The notes beneath the pieces are model-generated. The model did not search any database and had not been told where the DNA came from. It saw only the letters and a list, made by a program, of their open reading frames with translations. The position numbers and the translations under genes are program-made. DNA of 64,000 nt from an uncultured Cytophagales bacterium. GTDB lineage: Bacteria > Bacteroidota > Bacteroidia > Cytophagales > Thermoflexibacteraceae. The stretch covers positions 62,001-126,000 of the forward strand of contig CALHUI010000014.1 of assembly GCA_938039675.1 (NCBI GenBank). Reading direction: 5' to 3'. Positions 54,471-64,000 of the stretch are shown here, in pieces. Each line of letters begins with the position of its first letter. Position 1 is the stretch's first letter.

Positions 54471-56060
54471 ATGAAAGCCTTCGCCGAACTTTTTGCTGAA
54501 TTGGACACCACCAACAAGACCAACGCTAAGTTAGATATTTTGAAAAAATATTTGGCAGAAGCACCTGATGAAGATAAACTTTGGTTGTTGGCATTGTTTG
54601 GCGGCAAGCGTCCGCGCAGGCAGGTAACGACCACGCAATTGCGCCAATGGGCGGCAGAGGCGGCAGGCATTCCCGATTGGCTGTTTGAGGAAAGCTACCA
54701 CATCACGGGCGACTTGGCGGAAACCCTTTCGCTGATTCTTCCCCCGCCCGTAAGAACTCACAATCAGACACTTAGCCAATGGATTGACTTTCTGCAATCC
54801 TTAGGCGAACCGGATGAGGAAAGCAAAAAAGCCAACTTGATGGAAGCCTTTGAACAGCTTTCCGAACGGGAACGCTTTGTGTTCATCAAATTGATGACGG
54901 GCGGTTTTCGCATCGGTATTTCGCAGCAACTCATCACCCGCGCCGTTGCCGAAGTCTGCCAATTGGACAAGGCAGAGGTAGCCCACCGCCTCGCGGGCGA
55001 CTGGCATCCGCAGCAAACAACGTTCCGCCAACTGATTTTTGGCGAAAATATTACCGAAGCCGCTTCTAAACCCTATCCTTTTTGTTTGGCGCATCCGCTG
55101 GATGAAGAAAAAATCGGCGAATTGGGCGTACCCGACGAATGGCTGGCAGAGTGGAAATGGGACGGCATCCGCGGGCAACTCATTGTGCGTCAAGGTCAAA
55201 TTTTCATCTGGACGCGGGGCGAAGAACTTGTTACCGACAAATACCCCGAACTTATGCCGCTCGCCGCCATGCCCGTTTCCTGCGTACTGGACGGCGAACT
55301 GATGGCATGGCAGAACGATGCCCCCCTGCCCTTTGCCGAACTGCAAAGGCGCATCGGCAGAAAAACCATCAGCAAAAAACTGCTCTTGGAAGTGCCCATT
55401 GTGTTTATAGCTTACGACCTGTTGGAATACGAAGGCAGCGACATCCGCAACCGACCGCTGGCAGAACGGCGGCAACTGTTGGAACAACTCATTGCACAAA
55501 GCGCACATCCCGCATTGCACATTTCGCCGACCGTCGGTTTTCAATCGTGGGACGAGTTGGCAGCTATACGCCAAACCGCCCGCGAATATGCCACCGAAGG
55601 GTTGATGCTGAAAAAATTGTCAAGCACCTACCAAACGGGGCGCGTACGCGGGCATTGGTGGAAATGGAAAGTGCAGCCGCTCAGCATTGACGGCGTGTTG
55701 ATTTACGCCCAAAAAGGACACGGCAGGCGTGCCACACTTTACACCGATTATACCTTCGGCGTTTGGGACGGCGATAAACTCGTTACTTTTGCCAAAGCCT
55801 ATTCAGGTTTGACCGACCAAGAAATCGCCCAAGTGGATGCCTTCATCAAAAAAAACACTCTGGAAAAGTTCGGTCCGGTGCGAACCGTTAAGCCCGAACT
55901 TGTATTTGAAATCGGATTTGAGGGCATTCAGCCTTCTAACCGCCACAAGAGCGGCGTAGCCTTGCGTTTTCCGCGTATTTTGCGCTGGCGCACCGACAAA
56001 AAGCCCGAAGATGCCAACACGCTGGCAGATTTGCAGGCACTGGCGGCTGCGTTTAAGTAA
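54471..56060 (+). CDS. ATP-dependent DNA ligase
   Basis: 529 residues. The adenylation lysine is Lys229 in EWKWDGIRGQL (motif I, KxDG), followed by the other nucleotidyltransferase motifs: WTRGEELVTDKYPEL, VLDGELMAW (motif III), IVFIAYDLLEYEGSD, EGLMLKKLSSTYQTGRVRG (motif IV/V) and WWKWKVQPLSIDGVLIYAQ (motif V/VI). An N-terminal helical domain (about 1-190) and a C-terminal OB-fold (about 420-529) make it a full-length enzyme like the archaeal/bacterial LigB group. It joins nicked DNA using ATP; the essential bacterial ligase is NAD-dependent LigA, so this is an accessory repair enzyme. Lhr-helicase and metallophosphoesterase genes that often accompany such ligases are absent here. Confidence 0.93.
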   Translation: MKAFAELFAELDTTNKTNAKLDILKKYLAEAPDEDKLWLLALFGGKRPRRQVTTTQLRQWAAEAAGIPDWLFEESYHITGDLAETLSLILPPPVRTHNQTLSQWIDFLQSLGEPDEESKKANLMEAFEQLSERERFVFIKLMTGGFRIGISQQLITRAVAEVCQLDKAEVAHRLAGDWHPQQTTFRQLIFGENITEAASKPYPFCLAHPLDEEKIGELGVPDEWLAEWKWDGIRGQLIVRQGQIFIWTRGEELVTDKYPELMPLAAMPVSCVLDGELMAWQNDAPLPFAELQRRIGRKTISKKLLLEVPIVFIAYDLLEYEGSDIRNRPLAERRQLLEQLIAQSAHPALHISPTVGFQSWDELAAIRQTAREYATEGLMLKKLSSTYQTGRVRGHWWKWKVQPLSIDGVLIYAQKGHGRRATLYTDYTFGVWDGDKLVTFAKAYSGLTDQEIAQVDAFIKKNTLEKFGPVRTVKPELVFEIGFEGIQPSNRHKSGVALRFPRILRWRTDKKPEDANTLADLQALAAAFK

Positions 56061-56097
56061 TGAAATACAAGCACACGAACACAGGCAGATACACGCA

Positions 56098-56130
56098 AAC
56101 CCGACAGGTTTTAGAAACCTTCTGGGTTTT
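56098..56130 (+). terminator. Probable terminator of the DNA ligase gene
   Basis: AACCC ... AGGTTT pairing with AAACCT ... GGGTT (56098-56111 with 56115-56128, three unpaired bases inside), then TTTT, 38 bases after the stop. Confidence 0.55.
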
Positions 56131-56260
56131 AAATAGCTGTTTTTCAATAATTTACCAAACATTTTTCACAAACAACTTGCGCTTTCGTACAACACGGGAT
56201 GTACGCGGAGTACAAATAACAAAATCGGCGTTTATCTGCTGACATCCTCGTGCTTGTCAA

Positions 56261-56767
56261 TCACCCTTGCCCTTCTTGTTCGGCAAACTGCACAATTTCC
56301 ATGCGTTGGATGGTATCGCCTGCGCACAGGCGGCTCATCACAGTGCCGCCTGCCGTAATTTTGGCAAAGGCGGGGCACGAACCTTCCAAATAGGCAGCAT
56401 TGCGCCTGCTCAAACAGATAAAAAATTGAGAACCAATCAGATGCGGGGCAGTGTGCGGCATGGCAAGTACGCCGTCATCCAGCGGAATATTGCAGGACTC
56501 TTGGCTGATATGCCCAATGCCCGGGGCTGTTCCCATGCCGTTGTTATAGGGGCAACCTGCCTGTATGAGTACTTCGGGAATATGCCGAAAAAATTGCAAA
56601 CCGTTGTAAAACTCACTCTGCACCAAGCGTATAAAATGTGCTGTTGTAACAGGCATGTCATCGGTTAGCAAATCGGCTTCCATCATCCCTTTGGAGGTAT
56701 AAATACGCACAACGGTGCGCATTGTGCCGCTGCCGCCTGATTCTTCTTTTTTGAACAGTCCGAACAT
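56261..56767 (-). CDS. Cyclophilin-type peptidyl-prolyl isomerase
   Basis: 168 residues, no signal peptide, so cytoplasmic. Shows the cyclophilin core: DDMPVTTAHFIRLVQSEFYN, GLQFFRHIPEVLIQAGCP (the catalytic arginine in FFRHI is kept), GIGHISQES, LAMPHTAPHLIGSQFFICLS and GTVMSRLCAGDTIQRMEIV. Several normally conserved residues near the active site differ: the usual QGGD is QAGC, and the tryptophan after the C-terminal phenylalanine is not seen, so activity may be low. Should catalyse proline cis-trans isomerisation. Stand-alone. Confidence 0.85.
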   Translation of the reverse strand: MFGLFKKEESGGSGTMRTVVRIYTSKGMMEADLLTDDMPVTTAHFIRLVQSEFYNGLQFFRHIPEVLIQAGCPYNNGMGTAPGIGHISQESCNIPLDDGVLAMPHTAPHLIGSQFFICLSRRNAAYLEGSCPAFAKITAGGTVMSRLCAGDTIQRMEIVQFAEQEGQG

Positions 56768-56932
56768 AGGTCTTGCAAAATTTTATCGGATGAATGGTAA
56801 AACTCTCACTCTGTATATTAGGATTTGCGAACCCTTTGTTATGCAGTATGCAAATTTGAACATATAATCTCAACTTTTCGGACAGGCTTTTCGGGCGACC
56901 GCCGTAATTTTGCCGCCCAATCGCGATTTATC

Positions 56933-57823
56933 ATGCTGTTTTTGCTGCTTTCCGCGCTGTGTTCTGCTGCTTTAATGCTGGTTTTCAAGGCTTTTGAAAA
57001 ATGGGGCGTAAACGTTTGGCAGGGCGTTACCTTTAACTACATTGTTTGCGTACTGACGGGCAGTCTTGTGTTTATGACGCAATTCGGAGAGCCTGCCGCA
57101 GTTTTGAGCGGCTCTTGGCATTGGCTTTACCCTTCGGGGATTTTGGGCGCACTTTTTTTTACAGGCTTCTCATTATCAGGCTTTTCTACGCAAAAAGCAG
57201 GCGTAACCGTTACCACGCTGGCAGCCAAAATGTCATTGATTGTACCCGTTCTTTTCAACGTGCTGTTTGTGCCGGGCAATCAACTTACGCCTTTGGCATA
57301 TACAGGCATCGCACTGACGTTTCCTGCCTTATGGCTGGCAAGTGCCAAAAAAGAAGAGGCGCACTCAAAAAATTTACAATCGACAGGTATAGCAGCCGTT
57401 ATATTGCCTGTACTGGTTTTCATAGCGGGCGGAGTTGTAGATACAACCATCAATTGGTCTAACGGAGGGCTGCAAGGCGAAGCACAACAGGCAATGTTTT
57501 CTATTGCCTCTTTTGGCGCGGCAGCTGTATCCGGGCTTATCGTGCTGATTTTCAGAGTCATAAAAACGAGTGAGCGCATTCATTGGCGCAATGTATTCGG
57601 CGGAATTGCGCTGGGCGTGCCCAACTATTTTTCTATTTACCTGCTTTTGCAGGCACTTTCAGCCTTTGACAACAACGGCGCATGGTTATTTCCTCTCTAC
57701 AACATCCTTATCATCCTGACAGCCTCTGCCGCCTCTGTCTGGCTGTTTGGCGAAAAACTGACACGCACGAACCTCATTGGAATGGCATTGGCAATGCTTG
57801 CACTGACATTACTGGCAGCGTGA
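56933..57823 (+). CDS. EamA/DMT-superfamily membrane transporter
   Basis: 296 residues from ATG 56933 (MLFLLLSALCSAALMLVFKA); the in-frame sequence before it is not membrane-like. About ten hydrophobic helices in two halves, as in the drug/metabolite transporter superfamily: VTFNYIVCVLTGSLVF, TVTTLAAKMSLIVPVLFNVL near the end of the first half, and AWLFPLYNILIILTASAASV with LFGEKLTRTNLIGMALAMLA in the second half. Substrate unknown. Located directly upstream of groES-groEL but with a 166-base gap holding regulatory-looking repeats. Confidence 0.85.
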   Translation: MLFLLLSALCSAALMLVFKAFEKWGVNVWQGVTFNYIVCVLTGSLVFMTQFGEPAAVLSGSWHWLYPSGILGALFFTGFSLSGFSTQKAGVTVTTLAAKMSLIVPVLFNVLFVPGNQLTPLAYTGIALTFPALWLASAKKEEAHSKNLQSTGIAAVILPVLVFIAGGVVDTTINWSNGGLQGEAQQAMFSIASFGAAAVSGLIVLIFRVIKTSERIHWRNVFGGIALGVPNYFSIYLLLQALSAFDNNGAWLFPLYNILIILTASAASVWLFGEKLTRTNLIGMALAMLALTLLAA

Positions 57824-57885
57824 AACGAAATCTGTCAGGCAAAAGTTTCCTAAAACTGCAAAAATGTCAGGTTTTTGACCTAAAA

Positions 57886-57979
57886 ATTTGAGTGGCATTA
57901 AAACTGATAAATATGAGCATGGATAGCAAGTTCGACAAAGGCTATCCGACCGTTATTTCGTTTTTGTTATCACTCAAAT
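57886..57979 (+). promoter_or_regulatory. groES upstream region with nested inverted repeats and weak promoter
   Basis: ATTTGAGTG (57886-57894) and CACTCAAAT (57971-57979) form a perfect 9-bp inverted repeat; nested inside are GGATAGC (57921-57927) and GCTATCC (57941-57947). TTTG (57887-57890) followed after 17 bases by TAAATATG (57908-57915) is a one-mismatch promoter. The right arm ends 10 bases before the groES ATG. Not the CIRCE element (TTAGCACTC-N9-GAGTGCTAA). Confidence 0.4.
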
Positions 57980-57989
57980 ATCTAAAACT

Positions 57990-58268
57990 ATGGCAGAAAT
58001 TAAAATCAGACCTCTGGCAGACCGCGTGCTGGTAGAGCCTGCACCGGCAGAAGAGAAAACCGCTTCGGGTATCATCATCCCTGACACTGCAAAAGAGAAG
58101 CCTCAGCGCGGCTCTGTAGTGGCAGTAGGTACAGGCAAGAAAGATGAGCCAATGACCGTAAAAGTTGGTGATTCTGTATTGTACGGAAAATATGCCGGCA
58201 CCGAAATCACCGTGGACGGCAAAGAGTACCTCATCATGCGTGAGTCTGATATTTTTGCAATCCTCTAA
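57990..58268 (+). CDS. groES: Co-chaperonin GroES (Cpn10)
   Basis: 92 residues. Caps the GroEL chamber during ATP-driven protein folding in the cytoplasm. Typical pattern [20 protein letters not shown] at the start, the mobile loop [15 protein letters not shown] that touches GroEL, and [20 protein letters not shown] near the end. 65 bases upstream of groEL, the usual operon order. Confidence 0.97.
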   Translation: MAEIKIRPLADRVLVEPAPAEEKTASGIIIPDTAKEKPQRGSVVAVGTGKKDEPMTVKVGDSVLYGKYAGTEITVDGKEYLIMRESDIFAIL

Positions 58269-58312
58269 TCTTTAAACAACAGTTTTTCAATTTCATTGAA
58301 GTTGAACCTTAA

Positions 58313-59965
<1,653 letters not shown>

Positions 59966-59992
59966 GCCGTAAAAGCAACAATAAATAATAAC

Positions 59993-60024
59993 AAAAAGCC
60001 ATCCTGTTTTGGGGTGGCTTTTTT
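59993..60024. terminator. Terminator after groEL
   Basis: Stem AAAAAGCCA/TGGCTTTTT (59993-60001 with 60015-60023) extended by C-G pairs, loop TGTTTT region, T run at the 3' end; also T-rich on the minus strand, so it can serve the convergent gltX, whose stop is about 110 bases away. Confidence 0.85.
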
Positions 60025-60133
60025 ATTTGCAATTGCCAAAGTGACAAACAGTTTTGCGCGCTTCAATACTTTGGCAGTTGCACAGCTATTCCATTGAAAA
60101 TCAACAATTTTTGGAATGGCGGGAGAAAATATG

Positions 60134-61663
60134 TCAGACCAATGCTTTCACGGCTGTTTCTATGCGGCGAATGGTTTCTTCTCGCCCGCAAATAGCGAGT
60201 ATCTCCATTAGGTCGGGGCCGCCACCGCTGCCTGTCATTGCCAGCCGCAGCGCAGGCATTACAGGCCCGGGCTTCATACCCAATTGCGCCAGCAGGTCAT
60301 TCAGAGCAGTTTTAACAGCTGTTGGAGTAAACGCTCCTTGCCAGCCTTTCAGCAACTCTGCAAAAGCAGTGAGTGCTTTTGCCGCATCGGCAGTCCATTT
60401 TTTAGCAACAGTTTCCGCATCGTAGGCAACGGGTGCCTCGAAGAAAAAGCGCCCTGCACTTACCAACTCATGGATAAAAGTAATGCGTTCCTTCATCGCT
60501 CGGGCTACCAACACAGCTTTTTCATTGGAGCATATAAGCCCTTGTTTGTCGAGCTCTTGCAATAAAAATCCTGCCAGTTGCTCATCACTCATCGCTTTGA
60601 TGTATTGCTGATTGTACCACTTGGCTTTGTTGATATCGAACTTGGCACCGGACTTATTCACGCGTTCCAGCGAGAAGGCAGCGATGAGTTCTTCCATGCT
60701 GAATATTTCTTGTTCTGTACCCGGATTCCAGCCCAAAAGTGCAAGAAAGTTTACCAATGCCTCGGGTAGGTAGCCGTCTTCGCGGAAACCTCGCGAGCTT
60801 TCGCCTGTTTCGGGGTTATTCCATTGCAACGGGAATACGGCAAAACCGTGCTTGTCGCCATCGCGTTTGCTGAGCTTGCCTTCACCTTCGGGTTTGAGCA
60901 GCAGCGGCAGATGCGCAAATTGGGGCATGGTACTTTCCCAACCGAAAGCGCGGTAAAGCAGCACGTGCAACGGTGCAGAGGGCAACCACTCTTCGCCGCG
61001 AATGACGTGCGAAATCTCCATCAGGTGGTCATCTACTACGTTGGCCAAATGGTAAGTCGGCATACCGTCCGATTTCATCAACACTTTATCATCTATCGTG
61101 CTGGATTGCACAACCACGTGCCCGCGAATAAGGTCTGTAAAGCGAATCTCTTCTTTTAAAGGCACTTTCAGGCGAATTACGTAAGGTTCGCCCGATGCAA
61201 TGCGCCGACGGACTTCATCGGCTGGAAGCGTAAGAGAGTTCTTCATCTGCATACGCATCACACTATTGTACTGAAAATCAACCTTCTCAGCCTTGAGGCG
61301 TTTGCGCATGGCTTCCAACTCTTCGGGGGTGTCAAAAGCATAATAGGCATTTCCGGTGTTGAGTAACTGCTGTGCATATTGCATGTACAGTGCTTTGCGC
61401 TCGCTCTGCCGATAAGGCGCATAAGCGCCGCCGTGCCAGGGGCTTTCGTCTAACTGAATGCCGCACCACTCCAACGAACGAAGGATGTAATCTTCCGCAC
61501 CGGGAACAAAACGGGTTTGGTCGGTATCTTCTATCCGCAAAATCATCGTGCCGCCTGTGTGGCGTGCCAGCAGATAGTTATAAAGAGCAGTGCGTACACC
61601 GCCAATATGCAAAGGCCCCGTCGGACTGGGGGCAAAACGGACTCTTACCGGACGGTCTGTCAT
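60134..61663 (-). CDS. gltX: Glutamyl-tRNA synthetase
   Basis: 509 residues from ATG 61663 (MTDRPVRVRFAPSPTG). Class I synthetase that charges tRNA-Glu. The HIGH motif lies in SPTGPLHIGGVRTALYN (position ~16), IEDTDQTRF follows, and the KMSKS motif appears as KLSKRDGDK (about residue 250). C-terminal helical anticodon-binding domain. An upstream TTG could add a few residues but is less likely. Stand-alone, convergent with groEL. Confidence 0.97.
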   Translation of the reverse strand: MTDRPVRVRFAPSPTGPLHIGGVRTALYNYLLARHTGGTMILRIEDTDQTRFVPGAEDYILRSLEWCGIQLDESPWHGGAYAPYRQSERKALYMQYAQQLLNTGNAYYAFDTPEELEAMRKRLKAEKVDFQYNSVMRMQMKNSLTLPADEVRRRIASGEPYVIRLKVPLKEEIRFTDLIRGHVVVQSSTIDDKVLMKSDGMPTYHLANVVDDHLMEISHVIRGEEWLPSAPLHVLLYRAFGWESTMPQFAHLPLLLKPEGEGKLSKRDGDKHGFAVFPLQWNNPETGESSRGFREDGYLPEALVNFLALLGWNPGTEQEIFSMEELIAAFSLERVNKSGAKFDINKAKWYNQQYIKAMSDEQLAGFLLQELDKQGLICSNEKAVLVARAMKERITFIHELVSAGRFFFEAPVAYDAETVAKKWTADAAKALTAFAELLKGWQGAFTPTAVKTALNDLLAQLGMKPGPVMPALRLAMTGSGGGPDLMEILAICGREETIRRIETAVKALV

Positions 61664-61710
61664 AGGATGAACCAATCAAAGTTGAGGGGCAAATTTAGGG
61701 CGAAAAGTTG

Positions 61711-62056
61711 TTATATGTTGAGTCTTCGTCTGCATGCCGTTATTTCCCAAAGACCAGTCATTTGTCTGTTTTCAATGCAAAAAGCCTCATCGTACAGATT
61801 TACCGTCGGGCATATGTGGTAACAACACATCACCAACCTTCGGCAATAGTGGCACATTTGAATGAGGTAATGCCCTTGCGACCATCATTTGCACAACGGC
61901 AGGCATTTTATTGGTTTTGACATGGACAAAAAGTCGCTCAGCACTGCCTTCCAGCGCAATCATATGCGCAATATTGCGCTGCATCTGTTCTTTGTAAATC
62001 AGTGGCGAGGGGCTTTCTAATGCGGAGGTATTCACTATTTCAAACCACTGGGGCAT
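61711..62056 (-). pseudogene. Remnant of a D-threonine-aldolase/alanine-racemase-like enzyme
   Basis: The first ~70 codons (from ATG 62056) read WFEIVNTSALESPSPLIYKE and LFVHVKTNKMPAVVQMMVAR, the conserved N terminus of D-TA-family PLP enzymes, including the PLP lysine stretch HVKTNKM. At AGGGCATT one G is missing: the other frame goes on ITSFKCATIAE, the next family motif. Then the sequence jumps to VGDVLLP and, after one more shift, to HICPTVNLYDEAF, the conserved C-terminal metal-binding segment, ending at TAA 61713-61711. About 250 codons of the barrel are gone. The remnant cannot be functional. The intact enzyme would use PLP and a divalent metal to cleave D-3-hydroxyamino acids or deaminate D-serine. 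Confidence 0.8.
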
Positions 62057-62248
62057 AAATGAGTCAGTTTTATTGACACGGCAACAGATTCATGCAGGTT
62101 TCCGCGCTTGTAATTGGTTGCAGCGCCGAAAATAGTCCTTGTGAGATGATTCCATTTTTTAAAGTCTTAAGCCGCTTAATCTTTACAAATAGAATTGCGA
62201 CTATGTAACTGAATTTTGCAAATCTGCAAAAAATTATTGGCTATGGTC

Positions 62249-63745
62249 CTACTCCACCGCCTTTGTCCAGTTCATAGTACGCTTGACAGCCTCTTGCCAG
62301 CCGATATAGCGTTTGTCGGCTTCGTAGCTGTTGAGTTGCGGGCGGAAATTTCGTTCTACTTTCCACAGGGCAGCGATTTGTTCTTTCGTCCACAGGTCGA
62401 TGCCGATACCTGCCAGAAAGGCTGCGCCACGAGCTGCACTTTCAATAACATCGGGGCGCTGCACTTCTACACTCAGCACATCTGCCTGAAACTGCATGAG
62501 CAAGTTATTGGCAGAAGCGCCGCCGTCCACTCGGAGAGCTTTCAGCGAAACTTTGTCGTCTTTGGTCATAGCGTCCAACACATCGCGGGTCTGATAGGCC
62601 AGCGATTCCAGTGTGGCACGCACAATGTGCGATTTGGTTGTGCCGCGGGTCAGTCCGAAAATGGCACCGCGTGCATACATATCCCAGTAGGGCGTACCTA
62701 AGCCTGCAAAGGCCGGCACTACATACACGCCGTCGGAATGAGGGACTTTGGCTGCAAAGTATTCAGAATCAGCGGCTTCATCAAGCAGTTTGAGGCCGTC
62801 GCGCAGCCATTGGATGGCCGCACCCGCTATGAAAATGCTGCCTTCCAGTGCGTATTCTACCTGATTATCAATGCCCCATGCAATGGTGGTAATTAGCCCG
62901 TGTTTTGATTTGACCGGTTGCTTGCCTGTATTTTTTAGTAGGAAGCAGCCTGTTCCGTAGGTGTTTTTTGCCATGCCGGGCTGGAAACAAGCATGACCGA
63001 AAAGCGCTGCCTGCTGGTCGCCTGCCACGCCCGTAATCGGTATTTCGGCACCGTCAAACAGCGATTTGTCAGTTGTGTCAAAGCTGCCTGCCGATGGGCG
63101 AACCTCAGGCAGCATCGCACGGGGAATATTCAAATGGTCTAACAGGGTTTGGTCCCAATCTAAGCTGCGGATGTTGTATAACATTGTGCGCGAAGCATTG
63201 GAGTAGTCGGTGGCATGTACCCAGCCCTTGGTCAAGTTCCAGATAAGCCAAGTGTCTATGGTGCCGAAAAGAATTTCTCCTGCTTCTGCTTTTTGCCTGA
63301 GTTCGGGGTAGGTATCCAGAATCCAAGCGAGTTTGGTGGCAGAAAAATATGCATCGGCAACCAATCCGGTGTTTTCGCGGATATAAGACTCTATGCCTTC
63401 GTTTTTGAGGCGGTCGCAAAGTTCTGCGGTGCGGCGGTCTTGCCAAACGATGGCGTTGTAAACAGGCTCTCCGGTTGTCTTATTCCACACAACGGTGGTT
63501 TCGCGCTGGTTAGTGATGCCAATGGCGCTGATGTCGGAAAATTGCAGCATTGACTGTTGCACTGCGTCTTTCATGGTCTGCAACTGCGTGTTCCAGATTT
63601 CAATGGGGTCGTGTTCTACCCATCCGGGGCGAGGGTAAATCTGGCGGAACTCTTTCTGTCCGATGCCAATCATGCGCCCGTTTTCATCAAAAATGATGCT
63701 TCGGCAACTGGTTGTACCTTGGTCAATGCTGAGGACATACTTCAT
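62249..63745 (-). CDS. glpK: Glycerol kinase
   Basis: 498 residues, normal length. Phosphorylates glycerol to glycerol-3-phosphate using ATP in the cytoplasm. FGGY-kinase motifs: [20 protein letters not shown] at the start, [31 protein letters not shown], the glycerol-binding [39 protein letters not shown] and the C-terminal [20 protein letters not shown]. The gene upstream ends one base before its ATG (stop at 63747), so the two belong to one operon. glpF and glpD are not visible in the window. Confidence 0.97.
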   Translation of the reverse strand: MKYVLSIDQGTTSCRSIIFDENGRMIGIGQKEFRQIYPRPGWVEHDPIEIWNTQLQTMKDAVQQSMLQFSDISAIGITNQRETTVVWNKTTGEPVYNAIVWQDRRTAELCDRLKNEGIESYIRENTGLVADAYFSATKLAWILDTYPELRQKAEAGEILFGTIDTWLIWNLTKGWVHATDYSNASRTMLYNIRSLDWDQTLLDHLNIPRAMLPEVRPSAGSFDTTDKSLFDGAEIPITGVAGDQQAALFGHACFQPGMAKNTYGTGCFLLKNTGKQPVKSKHGLITTIAWGIDNQVEYALEGSIFIAGAAIQWLRDGLKLLDEAADSEYFAAKVPHSDGVYVVPAFAGLGTPYWDMYARGAIFGLTRGTTKSHIVRATLESLAYQTRDVLDAMTKDDKVSLKALRVDGGASANNLLMQFQADVLSVEVQRPDVIESAARGAAFLAGIGIDLWTKEQIAALWKVERNFRPQLNSYEADKRYIGWQEAVKRTMNWTKAVE

Positions 63746-63746
63746 A

Positions 63747-64000
63747 TTACAAGCGGCGAATCATTTCTTTTTTGTCCAGAACGATACTCCACATACCGAT
63801 AAATTTGCCTTGGTGGTGTATCGGAGAGGTGTACAGCAACTGTTTGTTGTCTAATTTCTGAATATTTTCCGCAATTGCAATATTTTGCTGCACATTGTAG
63901 TTGTATGCCTCCCAAATTTCTTGCGCCTTTGGATGCAGGTCGGGCGTTTGGCGGCAGACAAAGCGGTACTCTACCACTACTTTGTTAGTTAGAGTACCGT
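63747..64000 (-). CDS. Protein of unknown function upstream of glpK, partial (5' end outside window)
   Basis: The frame is open to the right edge; 83 C-terminal residues are visible, ending [19 protein letters not shown]. Earlier residues include [18 protein letters not shown] and [19 protein letters not shown]. There is no motif I recognise. The end resembles the last strand and helix of a sensory (Cache/PAS-like) domain, but this is a guess. It ends one base before glpK, suggesting a shared transcript. Confidence 0.55.
   Translation of the reverse strand, partial: GTLTNKVVVEYRFVCRQTPDLHPKAQEIWEAYNYNVQQNIAIAENIQKLDNKQLLYTSPIHHQGKFIGMWSIVLDKKEMIRRL

Noticed and set aside
57886-57979. CIRCE heat-shock operator before groES
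   Set aside because: The arms do not match TTAGCACTC/GAGTGCTAA and are 76 bases apart instead of 9.
62214-62231. TTTTGCA/TGCAAAA hairpin after glpK as a terminator
   Set aside because: Stem has little G/C and no proper T run follows on the minus strand; too weak to list.

Overview
The window looks like chromosomal DNA from a member of the Bacteroidota, most likely a gliding-type Cytophagales relative. Evidence: a surface protein with the gliding-motility-associated C-terminal (CHU_C / type IX secretion) domain, many lipoproteins and giant secreted modular proteins, a TonB energy transducer, DUF2480 and DUF2911 proteins, an AccD without the usual zinc-ribbon cysteines, an almost complete absence of Shine-Dalgarno sequences, and promoter elements of the Bacteroidota type (TTTG, about 20 bases, TAnnTTTG), clearest before tonB and before the glutamate dehydrogenase gene. 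I cannot name a genus. No rRNA, tRNA, CRISPR array or complete insertion sequence was recognised.

Layout. 1-3744: the 5' part of a giant secreted repeat protein running off the left edge, then an AT-rich gene-free stretch. 4337-12141: gcvP, then a CHU_C surface protein, tonB and two alpha/beta hydrolases. 12449-18259: accD, fbaB (class I aldolase) with a terminator-like hairpin between them, a PAS/HTH regulator divergent from a small XRE regulator across a perfect palindrome, and a UPF1-like SF1 helicase. 18260-20045: a small element with inverted termini, hisIE and a badly frameshifted pseudogene. 20116-26596: a tightly coupled three-gene lipoprotein operon (FG-GAP/ASPIC-UnbV protein, vanadium-haloperoxidase-like protein, GH32 fructan hydrolase). 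26755-34442: a sortilin-like BNR protein, a receiver-AAA+ regulator, DUF2480, DUF2911 and a decayed PAS/histidine-kinase gene. 34727-37528: an arginine-deiminase-like gene divergent from glutamate dehydrogenase. 37630-45227: a two-component system and a three-part RND heavy-metal-type efflux pump in one operon. 45251-52840: a 2529-residue lamin-tail-domain protein with an 801-bp repeat period. 52941-56060: an AAA-ATPase/PD-(D/E)XK gene directly followed by an ATP-dependent DNA ligase. 56261-64000: cyclophilin, EamA transporter, groES-groEL, gltX, a D-threonine-aldolase remnant, glpK and a partial unknown gene.

Working together. Most genes are core metabolism and cell-envelope functions. The clearest functional units are the metal-efflux operon with its own sensor-regulator pair, the CRTAC1-haloperoxidase-GH32 lipoprotein operon with two ATGA start/stop overlaps, the chaperonin operon with nested inverted repeats in its upstream region, and the nuclease/ligase pair. 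Three genes are decayed (19470-20045, 32727-34442, 61711-62056), so the genome is losing genes, or the assembly contains errors; the nonsense codon and the internal deletion argue for real decay in at least two cases. No unmistakable new defence or mobile system is visible; the best candidates for something new are listed in the findings.
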